A DNA stretch of 64,000 bases, taken from the NCBI GenBank assembly GCA_020746105.1, contig CM036622.1, positions 40,587,477-40,651,476 of the forward strand, read 5' to 3'. The notes beneath the pieces were generated by a model. That model was not told the origin of the DNA. It saw nothing but the letters and a program-made list of their open reading frames with translations, and made no database searches. Shown piece by piece: positions 51,341 to 64,000 of this stretch. Made by a program: the position numbers and the translations under genes. The stretch comes from Trogon surrucura. Lineage: Eukaryota; Chordata; Aves; Trogoniformes; Trogonidae. How positions within the stretch are numbered: the stretch's first letter is position 1; each line of letters begins with the position of its first letter.

Positions 51341-54300
51341 AAGGGCACTTTTCGTCTGACTAGCTTACCCATGAAACCATTTTTTTTCCCCCTGCAATCT
51401 TCTCCCCCACTCTCTACATACCCTCAACTCTACAGGTTAAACAGTTTTTACAGACAACAGTCTCTTTCAATACATAAGCCTGAAGCTGCACTGGGGCCAG
51501 ATCTCTCCCTGAGCCTGAATAAGTAAAGACCCTGTAGAATATAATGTAGTGAATTAAAAATCATCACAATGAACAAGCACAAAGAAACCAAATTAAGATT
51601 TGAGACATTCTGAAAACTGACATTCCCTAATTTTACAGTATGCAGTCCTGAAAATTTGTTGCTTATCTTCAAAAGCGATGATGTTAAGGCACGTGGTTGT
51701 GTGTAAAGAGACAGAGAAACAAGCAGATTCAAAAAGTAAAAAATACGTGCATATGCAATGCAGACCTGCTTTATGATACTAACTCACAAGCAGTGCTTTT
51801 TAGCTTCCCGTTCAAATAAACACCAGCCCTCTGAAGAATCATTTTGATTCTAACAGGCTCCGCTAAACTGCAAAACAATAAAAGCACAGCATTTCTGAGA
51901 GATATGCAGTAGTAGATGGGTATCTGCATCAAACTGAAAACTAGCATATGTTCTGTATGGTTTTAGAACGGCGGGGAGAAATCAGTAAACCAAGTGCATC
52001 CATTAGGAAGGGGAAGGAGACTGCAGGTATGAGCAGCAGACTAGCCCAGGGGAAGAAGGACAGTTCCGAAACACAGAGCATGCAGCCTAAGGGATGGTGC
52101 TCTTAGAGGGAAGTGAGGGTTTTGTCTCAGACGACTCAGAAGTATTTACCAAGCACTTTCCGCAAGGCATATGTATTTTTATCATCTAAGACAACGAGGA
52201 CCTTGCAAAATCTTTCCAGTATAATGAAAGTAATGAGATTCTAAAAATAATGGCAGCCACCTGAGAACTGGCGAAGCATTTTAATTACCAATTCTGTTAT
52301 GGTACAACAAAGTTCTTCCTTAATAATTCAGCAGAACTTCTCTGCACGTGAGGACACTCCAGAAGCACAAATGGAGATGTCTACTTTCAGACCACAAATG
52401 ACTGCAACCATTCTTTATCTAAATTACCCGGAATCTTACTGAAATATAATTCGTGAGGCATAATTTCAGAAGTTGTAAATAATCCAGAACTGTTTCGTTT
52501 TTGTGAATGCCATTGTCAGCATTTATCAATACAAGACATACTTGCAATACTTTTGCATCACCTCTATTCTCATTTTATCACCATATTTTATGTAAAATAT
52601 TTGACTAAGAATTAAAAAGCCTTATATACACTGGAAGAGAAACTCTATCAAACTGAATAAACATAAATAATCCAAGTCTTTTATTAAAAAATAAAATTAA
52701 AAAATCTACCTATTGGTAGTCATATTTTTAAAACAATATTTAATGTATTATATTTGAGGTAATTTCCTGCATTATGTAACAATAAAAGAACTATACTATT
52801 CCCACATGGGGAAATCAAAATTTGCATGCAATTAAAACAACATTGTTCTAAAGATTAAAATTCCAACTCCACAGGTTTCCAGGAATCCTAGGACTCGTGC
52901 ATGTATTTACATGGGAGTCAAATATGACTCCTGCCTAAACAGTGGTAGAATTATGCTCCCAAACAAACTGACAAGCACACTAAGCTTTTATTCAATAATA
53001 TTTATAGATCTAGAGTCAGATCCATGAACAGAAAAATTACAGGCACCTTTACAAGCAAGAAAACTTTACATATGGACAACAGTTTATTTTACCCAAGAAA
53101 TCCTCTCTCTTTATATCGATCTAGAGTTACATGAGTGAGTCTCGTTTATAAAGGATTCTTAGCATAGCAAGCGCTCCTTGAAAAAATGAAATGAGGAAAA
53201 ATTTCCATAATCATCTTAATTTAGATGGACTTTACACAAAACAGAGGTTATAATCTACATGCATACCTGCTTTATGTAGCACTCTTCCCCTGAGAGACTT
53301 TAACAAGATTTTTTTGAAGTCCTCACTACCATCCACCTCTTTTCAACTAATGATTTTAGATAGACTAAGTGGGGATCCGGGGGAGAGAAGCAACTCCCAA
53401 AAAATGGGCAAGTGACAAAAGGAAACTGCGCTATGTTCCACCAAGATCCAACTATAATTAGTTTCCATATTTCTATAAGAATATTTGTACCAAAAAAAGT
53501 GAAAAGTATTTTTAAAAGACAAGAAGTCAAATGTATTTGTTCAGTTAATCATTATTAACAGGAGATGCAAATAAAACTAGACACAAGTAGTAAAAAAAAA
53601 AAAAGCTTTACTGACAAAACAAGAAGAATGGAATATTTTTTCTTTTGCTTTCTTTACTGAATGAGTCTCCAGAAATCTTTGAGTCTGAAATCTAGGTGAA
53701 TATCAAATAAGGGCACACAAACAAACAACTTGCTGCTCACTGCATTAATGAGCTGCAACACAGTGAAATTTAAATCCTTAAACACTCTCTTATGGCAAAA
53801 TAAAACAAAAGCATGAAAAGTTAATTCTATGAGCAATTTTAAGTTCTTCATATTTATTTATTCTGCTCCAGCTAAATGCTAATTGTTACACACTTTCATA
53901 TGATCAGTTTTATCAGCTTTTTTTTCTTCTGTGATTCTAATCAAGTAAAGTAAAATTGTTTAAAACATCTCTAAACAGAAGGGAAACTTCTGATTATTTT
54001 CATTAATTCAGTAGTTTTAATTAGTGAATCTCTTCCACCACTTTTTAAAAGTAAGCTAAGGTAAAAAGAGTATTATGTCTTCAGTTCTGGCAGGGCATTT
54101 TTACTTTTAAATGACAAAGTTAAGTATTCACTACAGATATGGGATTAATTCTTTGTTCAAAATACACATGAATCTAGGAATACCCAAGGAAATTTACTCC
54201 ATACATCGGTTGTTCATTTGTCCGATTTTATGCCTTTTCTAAGAATTCACTTGTTCCTTCAACTCAAACAGGAAGTAACTGTTTGAGATTTGCTCATCAG

Positions 54301-56344
54301 TCAAGGATAAACAAAAATGCCATCAACGAGGTTTTTTTAATGCCCAAGAACCTCAAGCTTTTAATGATAAAGTTAATATAAAGACATAACTAAGAGACAA
54401 TTTCAACTTGAAAATGACCAAGTGTTCACACAGTGAAAGAAAAAATAAAACCACATAGGATTTTTAAGAGATCAATATGAATTTTCTGGCTTCAACAGAG
54501 ATGAAATCTAAAACCTGAAACCTTTACTATTATCTGCAACTCTTAAGCAGATAAGGAGAAACAAAAGTAACACGTTGCTTCTGGGGAAGTGCTACTACTG
54601 CACTGATTAATACAGAAACTGTTCAGTACAAATTAGTTGTCTCCAGGAAGTGCAAGAGTTGCATTACACCCACAGCCTTTTTCCCCCCCTCTTATAGAAA
54701 GTGATTTCTTGAATACAATATTTAATAATTGCCTGCAATCACATAACATAAATCCCTGAATGCATAATTTGCTCATCAGCTTGGTAAATTTATGTCTCGG
54801 GTAAAAACCGAAACCAAACAAGCAACCAATCAAACCAAAACAGATTTTTTTTTAAGTTACATTTGCTAAAATTCTTGACAGTTTCCCAGGAGAATAAAAT
54901 TTATTTTGCACAAATATATGTATTCTTCCCACATTTGATTTTTGGCAATTATGCTGTTCAGCTTAGCAAGCAAACAGCAAGATTAACACGAAGTTTCTGA
55001 AACAGACTAATTTTGTGTTCCAAATGCTGTGATAATTCCCTTTGTACCTTTCAAATTCCCCTAAATTGAACAGTAGCAGATGGAAAAGCTTCCACTAGGT
55101 TCTCTTAAAATTGTATTGCTCCAAAGTATCTAAGATTTTCCACTGAGGGTAAAATAAAAGCAGCCAACCTGGACCATGTAGTGAAGTAAAATGTCATTGT
55201 TTTCTAACAAATCTTACTCAGAACATCATTGACAATTCATTTCAATACTGTTTTATGCCACACAATGAACTAATGCCATAGATGCAGAAATGCTACAACC
55301 TCACACGGACACTCCCAGTAAACGAGTCTCCACTGCCCAAAACAATCATTCTAAACACTGCACTCTCTTCAACTCTAGCTTCTAAGTCTTTCTTTCTACC
55401 ACTATGCAGAACATGTATTCGATACTTATTTGATAAGATAAACTTAAATTTTGCCCAATAAGAACACTCCAGGTGCCATTATACTAAAGCAGTAACGGCA
55501 ATCCACCAATTAGGCTAACAGGTGCCAGCTAATACTAGAAATAATGTTCTTAAACGCTTTTTAAAAATAAGGCAGCTTTTTTAAAATGAGAATTGCATCT
55601 GAAACCAAAGTAAATATTTGACAGCTCTGGTGAATTTTCACTTATTTTCAACTGAGAGTTTATGTAGTACTGTCTATTACAGAATTAGTATAATGCTGCT
55701 AATTATTAACATATTTAATAATTAAGCAAACTCAAAATTTGCTTTTCCAATATTTTCTAAAATCAGTAACAGGCTGCAGTCACAAAACTTAATTAGCCAA
55801 GTTCTTTACTTAGTATTCAAAATTACAACCGCAAAATATTAGCGATGTTATTTTTAACAAACAAGTTCAAGTTGCTCGCTATCATCTACATGGATGTTTT
55901 TGGTACTCATTCAAAATCACTTACATGTCAAGGACGCTGCATGAAGTTGAAACCTTTACTAATGCCAAGGTTTGACCCAGGATCCAAAATAAATCTGCAT
56001 GTACAAACTCTTGTACCTACACAAAGCACCAATTACTTCAAATAAGGTTTTGTCTGTGCGCTAGAGTCCACCCATGTGGAGCCAATTACTATAGCAGAGC
56101 CATTATATGGTTCATTTCCCCACACCAGCTTGGCAAGAGGTGTACATGGGTGTAGGAAGTGCAAAAGAACCTTCACTAATAAAGTGCCTCAAACGCACAT
56201 CCACGCATTGTAATATTTAATGTTACAACAAACACTTCTTCACTAGGACAAGATCTATGTGCAAAACACGAAATACTGCAGGGCAGTTTCCAATTTGAAT
56301 AGCATTTCTCAAGTTTCTCTTTTTGGTCCACCAGTAAAATCCAA

Positions 56345-56366
56345 TTTTTTTTTTTTAAAAAAAAAA
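56345..56366. repeat. T12A10 self-complementary tract
   Basis: Twelve T are followed directly by ten A, a simple AT tract that is also a 20-bp perfect palindrome. Shorter tracts of the same kind occur near 15192-15207, 22651-22665 and 41907-41920. Confidence 0.7.
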
Positions 56367-57171
56367 GAAGCTTGCACTATTATGCTCATCCTCAATGTAC
56401 ATCATGCATTTCTAACGATACCTGAGGATTCCCAAGAACATTGAGAGGCTGTGAGAAAAACGTTAGAATTGCATGTTCTTCAAGTACAGCACGTTTATAA
56501 TAGCAGAAGCACTGATATTACTTATTGATTATATCTGGTATCATTCCATTCCTAAATGAGAAAGTTGTTGTTTGAAATAATTATTATAAAAAGGAGTAAA
56601 CCACTTGAGTACAAAACTCTCTGCCCCATTGGAAGTACTGAAGCTCCATCTAGAGGCTTTTCTTCCCCTACTGTCATTTGCAGTATATGTAATATCACCT
56701 AGAAATGTGAACAATATTAAATGTCAGAGGCTTCCTTTGTACCTCCTCTTTTGTTATTCATAATGAGTTCTTGCCCTGAACCTTTGCCTGGCAACACTAG
56801 CTCCTTCACTGCCATCAAGTGGTAAAAAACCAAAATTGAACTTAAAAATGTAAAATCTCAATAATGAGATTAAATAATCGGCCTAATACAGGGACAACTA
56901 TAAATACTGAATACTGAAAATCTTTATATAGTTCTTTTCACTTAAGTTCTGGTATATCTACTCCAGAGTACTACGAAGTCTCAAGCAATAAATTCAGTAA
57001 TGGTTTCAAACCTCTTTTTCTAAGCTTTATTGTTACTTCAAATTGCACAGAATAAAAATCTACATCTGTATTCCCCAACATCGTATTTAGAACAGAAAGG
57101 CATCACACTAAAAAAAATTTTAAGCAATAATATATGTAAAGCTTAACACTTTGGAAATATTGAATTTGGCA

Positions 57172-57239
57172 ATGAGGAGGATCTGTAATTCTGTAAGGAA
57201 TTCCATGAGGAGGAATTCCATAATTCTAAGAAGGAACGG
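57172..57239 (+). repeat. Degenerate tandem duplication, unit about 33 bp
   Basis: Two adjacent units start ATGAGGAGGATCTGTAATTC (57172) and ATGAGGAGGAATTCCATAAT (57205). Both contain an AATTCT, AAGGAA core and GGAATTCC palindromes. They open a block to about 57420 with about nine CpGs, which stands out from the surrounding intron. Confidence 0.55.
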
Positions 57240-58631
57240 CACGAACATCTCCTCAGACTTAGTTTTGCCTAGTGGCAGTACCTCAAAAGGAAGGGCGAAG
57301 CAGCAGCCCATCTCCTCGGCAGGGTCTAATGCGGCAAGTACGCAGCTACGCCAGCCTCTCCCTTTGTGCTCCACAGCTGTAATCAACTGCGGACATTTGG
57401 TTTGTCAGGAGAAGTCGTAATGCTCTACTCTCAAAAATGACCTATGGGGCAACAAGCACACAACACACTAAAAAACTGAAAGGGTTCCTCTTGATCAAAT
57501 AAATAGGAAAAAGAACTAATAAAGTTACAGCAGAATGGTGCCAGGCTGCAAGATCTTGATTACTTCAGTCACAACCCCTTAAGTGACTTGGGGCACAACT
57601 CCCATGTACAATGCTTCAAATTACAGAAATATCACAAGGTCTTCACCATGATGAGGAATACTCTAAAATAAACCTCCTAGCTTACATATAGTGAAATTGC
57701 ATTATCTGCTTCTATCTGTTCTTCCATGCACACCATCTGATTTCACTATACTTTCTCTTCAGCTGTTACTCCAACCAGGCATTTTGTCCATGACAATAAA
57801 GTACAAAGACTGCTTGGTGTGCTCCTGTGAGAGAGAGTAGTGACTAGCACATGCAACAGAGCTTAAGAATTGAACTTCTGTTACAGAAATTTAAAAACTG
57901 AAAAAGGAATAGTTATCAGATTAAAATGAACAGAAAAAAATAATATTCTCTATAACAGACACATTTTATGCCTTATCAATCCTTCACTGGTAAGGAAAAA
58001 GTCTTGAACTACTTCTAGCAAATCCAGTGTCTACCAGTCTGCAGATGAAATCCATGTTGTGTAAGTACTGGGTGGTCACCTACCTACTTCTAACGCAGCA
58101 GAGTCAACTCCGCTGAAAAGCAGGCTCACACAAAGCAGCCTGCTAAAACTTTGCCATTAGGAAAGCAACCTCCAGACAGCCAGCTGGAAAAGGTCAGTCT
58201 GAAGTATCTGACTTCTGTGTTTGCTTGGCCCTGGAACCCAGTCTGTTTGTCCAAAGACACTCATTTCTAGAACAGCAATTTTCAAACACAGTTGTGAAAA
58301 AATCCTCCTTCATTGATATAACACCTACATATTGAAATTGAGACCACGTCAAGTATTCATTTGAGAATGCCTGGAGAAAGCTACAAATAATGAAAATTAT
58401 GAAACTTAAGACAATTATTGCTTTTGCAACAAGGGGAAAGGGCTGATACGGACATATAGAAGTAGAAATGGATCTTCAGAAATGACACAAGGAGACACCA
58501 AGAACTGAACAGAAAGGGCCTAGGAATCAGTGAACAAGCAAAGAAAAAAACCAAACACCACCACCAACCGAAGGATATGATAATTTTTTTTTAATAGGCA
58601 AAAATAAAAAAAAGCAACATACAGACTGTAT

Positions 58632-58708
58632 CATGCAGCCTAAAGCTGCATGCAGTTTTAAGCTCAAGGCAACATTAATTGCCTGTTGCTTGGCAATTCA
58701 ACCTTGAG
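58632..58708. other. Cluster of strong inverted repeats (possible structured element)
   Basis: Three perfect inverted repeats occur within 77 bp. CATGCAGC (58632-58639) pairs with GCTGCATG (58645-58652) around a 5-nt loop. CTCAAGG (58663-58669) pairs with CCTTGAG (58702-58708). Nested inside that, AATTGCC (58677-58683) pairs with GGCAATT (58692-58698) around an 8-nt loop. A 10-bp palindrome CTGCATGCAG overlaps the first (58646-58655). In DNAJC1 pre-mRNA the same pairings would form on the minus-strand sequence. I recognise no known ncRNA family. Confidence 0.5.
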
Positions 58709-59676
58709 GTCTGACCGAAAAGCCAAACCCAATTTTAGACAGTCATTTTAGTTACAGAAAGCATAGGGATTAAACAAAGAGGCTGTTCCTGAAGTAATGG
58801 AAATGTAAGTTAACCAAGGTGCATACAACCACTTTAGCTCCTGAGCTGGAAGAAAGGACTGAATTCATGATCAGCAGTGAAAGCCACAGTAAAATTTAAT
58901 GGCAGCAGGAATACATTTGAAAACAAACAAACCAACCACGCATTAAACAGGAAAGATGACCTCCAAGATTAAGAGTGACAAACAGAAGTAAAAGACATCA
59001 GAGATATTAAAAAAAAAAACAACCACCAAACCAAAACAAAAAACACACTTAGTTTTTCCTCCCAAACACGATTACATGTAATTCAGGCTAACTGCAGATC
59101 TCTCAAAAGCATGTATTGAATACACAGGTAAGAAAAAATAACCAGAGAAATGGTGCTTTCAAAGTTACAGATATCCCTGTATAGCACATACAATTATAGT
59201 TCTTAACGAGCGGACAAATAACAGAAAAACAGGAATCAGAAGGCAAAGTACAGTGTATATACTGGAGCCGGACAGAGAAGGCTGTCACTGTTTACTCTTT
59301 CAGCCTCCAAAACTTAGAACAGACAAAAAACCTACCACAAAGCTATGGACAGTGTCATCAAAGAAGAGAAAATATTATTAGCTCCAGGGGCTGCATGGAC
59401 AATCACCACGAACTGCAATGCAGAAGGTTCCCAAGATGTATTTACAAAACCCGAACAATACTCAAGCATCACAGCCAGTTCAGCAATTCTCAGCTCTGGC
59501 CACCAGGGACCCCACATACTGCCCTCATTACAGAAAAACGCTTCGCGCAGTCCCAGCAACAACGCTTCCGTGGTGAAAAATAAGGCTTTAGGCATAGCAA
59601 AGAACAAGAAGCCATTTCGGTAACTGTCTCATTCTCTATCATTTTCTAGATTTGACAGTTTGAAGACAGAGATTTA

Positions 59677-59694
59677 GGGAGGGGGAGGGAAGGG
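59677..59694 (+). other. G-quadruplex motif
   Basis: GGGAGGGGGAGGGAAGGG fits the canonical four-run pattern with loops of 1-2 nt. It is on the strand opposite to the DNAJC1 transcript, so it is the template strand during transcription. Confidence 0.75.
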
Positions 59695-59836
59695 AAAAAA
59701 GTCTCCCTGATGCCCAATGAGCTAATGGCTAGTGAAAAGTGTAAACCTGTTGCCAAACACCAATCTAGAAAATGAAGGGCTGGTGAGCAGGTCTAAACAG
59801 AGCTGCTGTGAAGTCGAGAGGAATTGAGAGACTGAA

Positions 59837-59839
<3 letters not shown>

Positions 59840-59868
<29 letters not shown>
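59840..59868 (+). repeat. 29-nt poly(A) tract
   Basis: Twenty-nine consecutive A between GAAAGC and TCAGCATAGG. It is the longest homopolymer in the window. I saw no AATAAA signal closely upstream and no flanking target-site duplication, so a retroposed tail is not shown. A simple mononucleotide repeat is the default reading. Confidence 0.75.
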
Positions 59869-59871
<3 letters not shown>

Positions 59872-62800
59872 GCATAGGTCATTCATTTTGAGGATTTGTT
59901 TGCATTTTTTTTTCTGAGTAAGGGAAATAAAAGAGAAACTAAACAAAAACATGCAGGAAGTCTATGGCAAGCCTCTGTTTCCTTTTTTGGGGCCACAGGT
60001 GTTTATCCTAGTAGTAGCTTGAAGGAAACCTGCTTTTGCCTTCCTTTGTCACCAAGACTCTACAAGGAAGGTTATGACCTCAAAATTAAAAATCAGCTCA
60101 TCCAAAACTTTGTCTGGATCTGGCTTTGTCAGAAAATGGGGTAGGCTTTCATACCTGATCCAAATAAAACTATGAAGGTCCAACTTAAACAGAAATCAAA
60201 GGACAGCATAATAAGCAAGATGAAACTTAAAACATCATCAAAAGATCTGCAGTGATTCTTTTGAGGATTGGTTCCTTTACTTCAGCTATATTAGCAACTG
60301 CAGTACATTTTCCAGATTACTGATGCTTGACACACAACACAGTTTTAGAACATTTATAACAGAGCACATGCAGTAATTCTTACTAAAACCACCAAGTCAG
60401 TATTTACCCTGAAAAGTTTAATATGGAAGAGCTCGAGGATGTTAGGCAATTGGCAAGAGTGACCATAAGAAACTTCCCCAGAGGAACCTGCTATTGTAAG
60501 CACATGGCTCATCTAGACTATTTTTTCACCTGTTTAACTACGTTTTTCCTTAACCAAGTCATTATAAGACAAATTCTTGTGAAATCAGTCCGGTTTCCAA
60601 GGTGCTAGTGCCAGTGTATGAATCTGTACTACTGATATTTGGTAAGTCCCAGAGCACAAGCATTGAGCTAAGAGGCAGAACAGCATTTTCTAGAACAATT
60701 ATCTCAAATACGCCCCACCATAGCCTAGCAGATATTAGCAACTTGGATTTTAATTTAGTCACACCAGAAAAATCAACAAATCAAGGGAGGGAGGGTCTGC
60801 TAATTCCCACATTTCACAACACTGTTTTTCTTCCACTTTTTATTGTTACGGTATCTGAGCGACCAATGTCCTTCGGGGAGTCTTTTCCTCTTTTGACCAT
60901 CACTTTGGGACTCATACCATCTCATCTTTAAATGGCATACTGGTTTCATTATATAACTGGACAAAATGCCAAGTTTTTACCAAGAGAGTTTGATCGTTAT
61001 TTTCCAGCTTTGCCAACTTAGACCAGGTATGTCCCTTTAGGCTCTCTTACCTTCACACCCAAATCCGTTAACAGAAATTTTTGGGGAAGATGGCATTTTT
61101 TGTGTGTGTGGATTTCTTTTATCTATACACCCTCGAACAGTGGAGAGTCCACCTGTACCTGAGCAAGCTACCCCTTACAAAATGATTATCTTATTAAATT
61201 GTCCTGTGAATCTAATACTTACATGAAGAATGAAAATGACTGCAGAGTATTACTTCTTTGAGGCAAGCAGCCAAACTGTCTGGGACTCCACAAGCAACCC
61301 TTGTGCAAGTTAGAGAGGGGTGTGTTGGGTTTTATGCCAATAGGAAGTTCTGCTCTTGCAGCTGGAATGGGAAATACTCTGTATATTTGTCTTAGCTGGA
61401 CTGCAGATTATTGAATACCTGATCAAGATACAATTCTATGTTGACTGAGAAATCAATTCCAGAAACCAACCTAGTCCAGTAATGTCTTTCCTGGCCACAG
61501 TATCAATCTGATCATGTCAAACCAGCTGTCATGTCAGGCTCTCATATCTCATGGCAGCAGACAGGATAACCAAAACCCTGATAATAATGGGATACTGTTA
61601 ATTCAATAACAGTGTCTTCAAGTTAATCTGTTAGGAAAGAGCACAGAAGCTTTGGGAATGCATCTTATGTACACCAGAAGTGAAGAAACTCATATTTTAC
61701 AGCCTTCTGCCTTCTTTAGGTCAGAAATTTAAGAAGACGCCATGCCCCTATTAACAGGCAAGTTAAATACCAGACAAGTTTTCTTTAAAAACATTTTTTG
61801 TTGTTAAAAATCTGAACTTTGAGGAAGGCAAACACATGGAAGACAAATGAAATCGCATCTTAGAAAGAAAATCCATACTCAATGTTAAGCAGTGTTCATA
61901 TTCACAGACACATTTACACAAGAAGTCGATGTCTGCAATGCAAAATGGTAATCTATGCAAGAGTACTTTTTAAACAAAAATAGTGTCCTAATTTGTTTTC
62001 TAGACTTCAAATAGTGTAAAATGAATGCAAACAAATATTTTGTACCAGAACCTTTAAAGTATCACGGTTTAAAATAGTAAGTGTAATATCAAAGTTCTCT
62101 ACTGTTAAGGTGTGACTTTTACTTCAAGAGCGTCTCTCTCTATCCCTAAAAATAGGAAAAATGTAGTATTACCTAAACATTTTGGATTTAAATATAGTCT
62201 ACTCAAACTCACATCTTCAGAGACTGATAGAATTACACATCATGGTTTTACCCAAAAAATCAAGATAAAGCTAAGGCACGTGTGATAAAAATCAGCTACA
62301 GCACTAAACAGCATTTAATTGCACCTATATATTGGCATTTGCTGTTGCACTATGACAAACTGGAGCCTGCACAGGACAATCCTACATCCAACTGTTAAGG
62401 TAGCTCAAAATAGTAAATATTGACCATCAACACCTCTCCTATGCAACTGTTCATCTGAACTCTGCCCCCACCTACAAAACTAGACTTCCCAGAAAATGCA
62501 ATCCAATTCAGTTCTTTGATTACCTCGTACTTTTTTCTAGTTACTGTTTCTTTGGGATCTCAAACCCGATTTCTCAGTGCATGACTTCAGATTTGTAGGT
62601 GTTCACAAAAAGCCAAGTCTTCCCTAAATTCAAATCTGACAGCATGGAAGCAACTGGTAGAATTGAATACAGGGTTTAATTACTTTAGATAGTACCTAGA
62701 AATACAAATTTACTAAGTCCCTGAACAATAGATAGATCAATCCTATCATGAAAACAGAATTGACTGTACACTAAAGAGCTGTACTAAAAACTTTAATAAA

Positions 62801-64000
62801 TTTTATTCAACACAACTTTTAGCTTTTAATATGTTCGCTTAAAGTTCCTGCATTTCAAACAAGTTCCCTGCTGCAAAATTTATTTTGGCAAGTTTCTTTT
62901 AAAAACTTCCAGAAGTGAGGGCATTTCATAAAACACCATCATGTCTTTCTCCTCACAATGTTAGCATTTGTTAAAAAATATTAAAAATGAAGTTTTCACA
63001 GAAATACAACTGAAACAAAGCAATACCAAAATCTTGCTGAAATCAATAGGAATGAGCAAAGACATCGCTAGTAAGCGTACTATCAAAATTAGAGCAACTT
63101 GAAAACAATCTCATTGTTTCCAAAACAGTAAACTTAAAGTACATCACAGTATGAACCTTCCTGGGGAACTCCTAAAACCACAGAATTATCATGGTATAAA
63201 GGAACTATAAGTCAAAAGCAGGGGGAACATAAACCACCTCTGCTTAAGCTTAAGTAGCAATACAAACCCAAACCCTCCATTTTACCTTCTGAAAAGAGAA
63301 TTATTGTCCAGGACTGAGATGTTAAAGAGCTAATGTTGGTTACTAAAGCAAAATGATGAGAAGCACACAACATATTCCTGAACTCCTTTCGGATACCTCG
63401 GTTACAGGCTTAAGCTCCTAAGAAAATGTACTTATTCAAGAAGAGGAAAATTGCACAAAACCAGAGGCAATTCTTCCTTCTAAAGATTAATGACTACAAC
63501 AGCAATGTGGTGGATTTTGTGCCAGTTCCAGTAGAATTTGTGGAATGTATAGCTAAAAAAAACCCCTTGCTGACTAGCTATTTCTAACTTGTTGATACAG
63601 ACTTTTGTATTTGTCCAAGCAAACTACAGCAAATTTACCTGATTTTCAAAGCCCTTTTATTTCTTTAAATGTAACCAAAGACAGGAGGCTAGCTACAGAC
63701 TACTCGATGATGAAACTACAAAAAGTTTTTATTCAGAAATAAAGCTACAGCCATGCAATTTAGTAAATTATTTAGTGAATCTTTTGTGTTGGAGATGTTC
63801 AAGAGATTCCCACACTAACATATTCTTTGCAGTAGACAGGTCAAGAGAACCTAATTGAATTCAAAATAAATACAGATGCATTACTTCAAAAAGAAAAATT
63901 AGATGCTAAGAAGTCACCAGGATCATGGTTTCCACCTGATATTGCTGAAAAGTTTATGTACAAAGCTGCAGACCTGCATATGGGAAGGTAACTCAGTACT

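Larger units (their letters stand above)
35552..64000 (-). other. DNAJC1: DNAJC1 intron 1 (partial, at least 28.4 kb)
   Basis: The acceptor of exon 2 (C-rich tract, TTTTTCAG) opens a non-coding stretch that runs to the right edge. No signal-peptide exon ending in a LNFYQFLG-like sequence and no promoter CpG island was found, so exon 1 should lie beyond 64000. Between the separately listed elements the DNA is AT-rich with simple A/C-rich and T-rich tracts. All ORFs of 60-129 codons here lack recognisable domains and splice-site support. Confidence 0.85.

Noticed and set aside
59345-59623. 92-codon plus frame upstream of the poly(A) run, considered as a processed retrogene
   Set aside because: No recognisable protein, no AATAAA near the A-run and no target-site duplication. 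An antisense frame of the same length overlaps it.
62641-62700. Minus-strand TTCTACCAGTTG, resembling FYQ.L of DNAJC1 exon 1
   Set aside because: Flanking residues do not match the expected LNFYQFLGVQQ, there is no GT donor at the right place and no GC-rich signal-peptide sequence upstream. Chance match.

Overview
This is vertebrate nuclear DNA, most likely from a bird. It is AT-rich and almost all intronic, with short exons bounded by GT-AG splice sites and little interspersed repeat. Its one substantial repeat is the 3' part of a CR1 LINE that ends in the ATTCTATG-type terminal octamers typical of bird CR1 copies. A turtle or crocodilian is less likely but not excluded. There are no bacterial-type operons, no CRISPR array, and no rRNA or tRNA gene that I can see.

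The only protein-coding gene I can support is DNAJC1 (ERdj1/MTJ1/HTJ1), on the minus strand. It encodes an ER-membrane J-domain co-chaperone. Seven consecutive coding exons are present: 35450-35551, 34598-34644, 28093-28258, 27119-27216, 25968-26061, 16800-16890 and 6938-7104. By homology they are exons 2-8. Their splice phases join to an uninterrupted 255-codon reading frame. In order they encode the J-domain core with HPD, the end of the J domain, a juxtamembrane segment and one transmembrane helix, a very basic cytosolic ribosome-binding stretch, a conserved cytosolic hydrophobic/aromatic segment, a charged helical linker, and the acidic segment before the first SANT domain. Exon 1 (signal peptide and start of the J domain) must lie beyond position 64000. 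The exons for both SANT domains must lie before position 1.

Layout: 1-6937 is part of intron 8. 7105-16799 is intron 7, with a CpG-rich patch near 15.3-15.6 kb. 16891-25967 is intron 6, with a 46-bp CR1 tail, a CpG-rich patch near 20.75-21.03 kb, and G/T-rich tracts. 26062-35449 holds the closely spaced exons 3-6 with introns 5 to 2. 35552-64000 is at least 28 kb of intron 1. It carries a CR1 copy at about 38.92-39.73 kb, a MIR-like SINE relic near 51.0-51.3 kb, a CpG-containing unidentified block near 45.3-45.5 kb, a tandemly duplicated segment near 57.2 kb, a cluster of strong inverted repeats near 58.63-58.71 kb, a G-quadruplex motif near 59.68 kb and a 29-nt poly(A) run at 59.84 kb.

I found no convincing new multi-gene system. 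The observations most worth a second look are non-coding: the nested hairpins at 58.6-58.7 kb, an 18-bp perfect palindrome at 44.48 kb, two CpG-dense islands inside introns, and the unidentified blocks at 45.4 and 57.2 kb. I had no alignment tools. Homology calls rest on recognising the DNAJC1 and CR1 sequences, and repeat calls of low confidence are marked as such.
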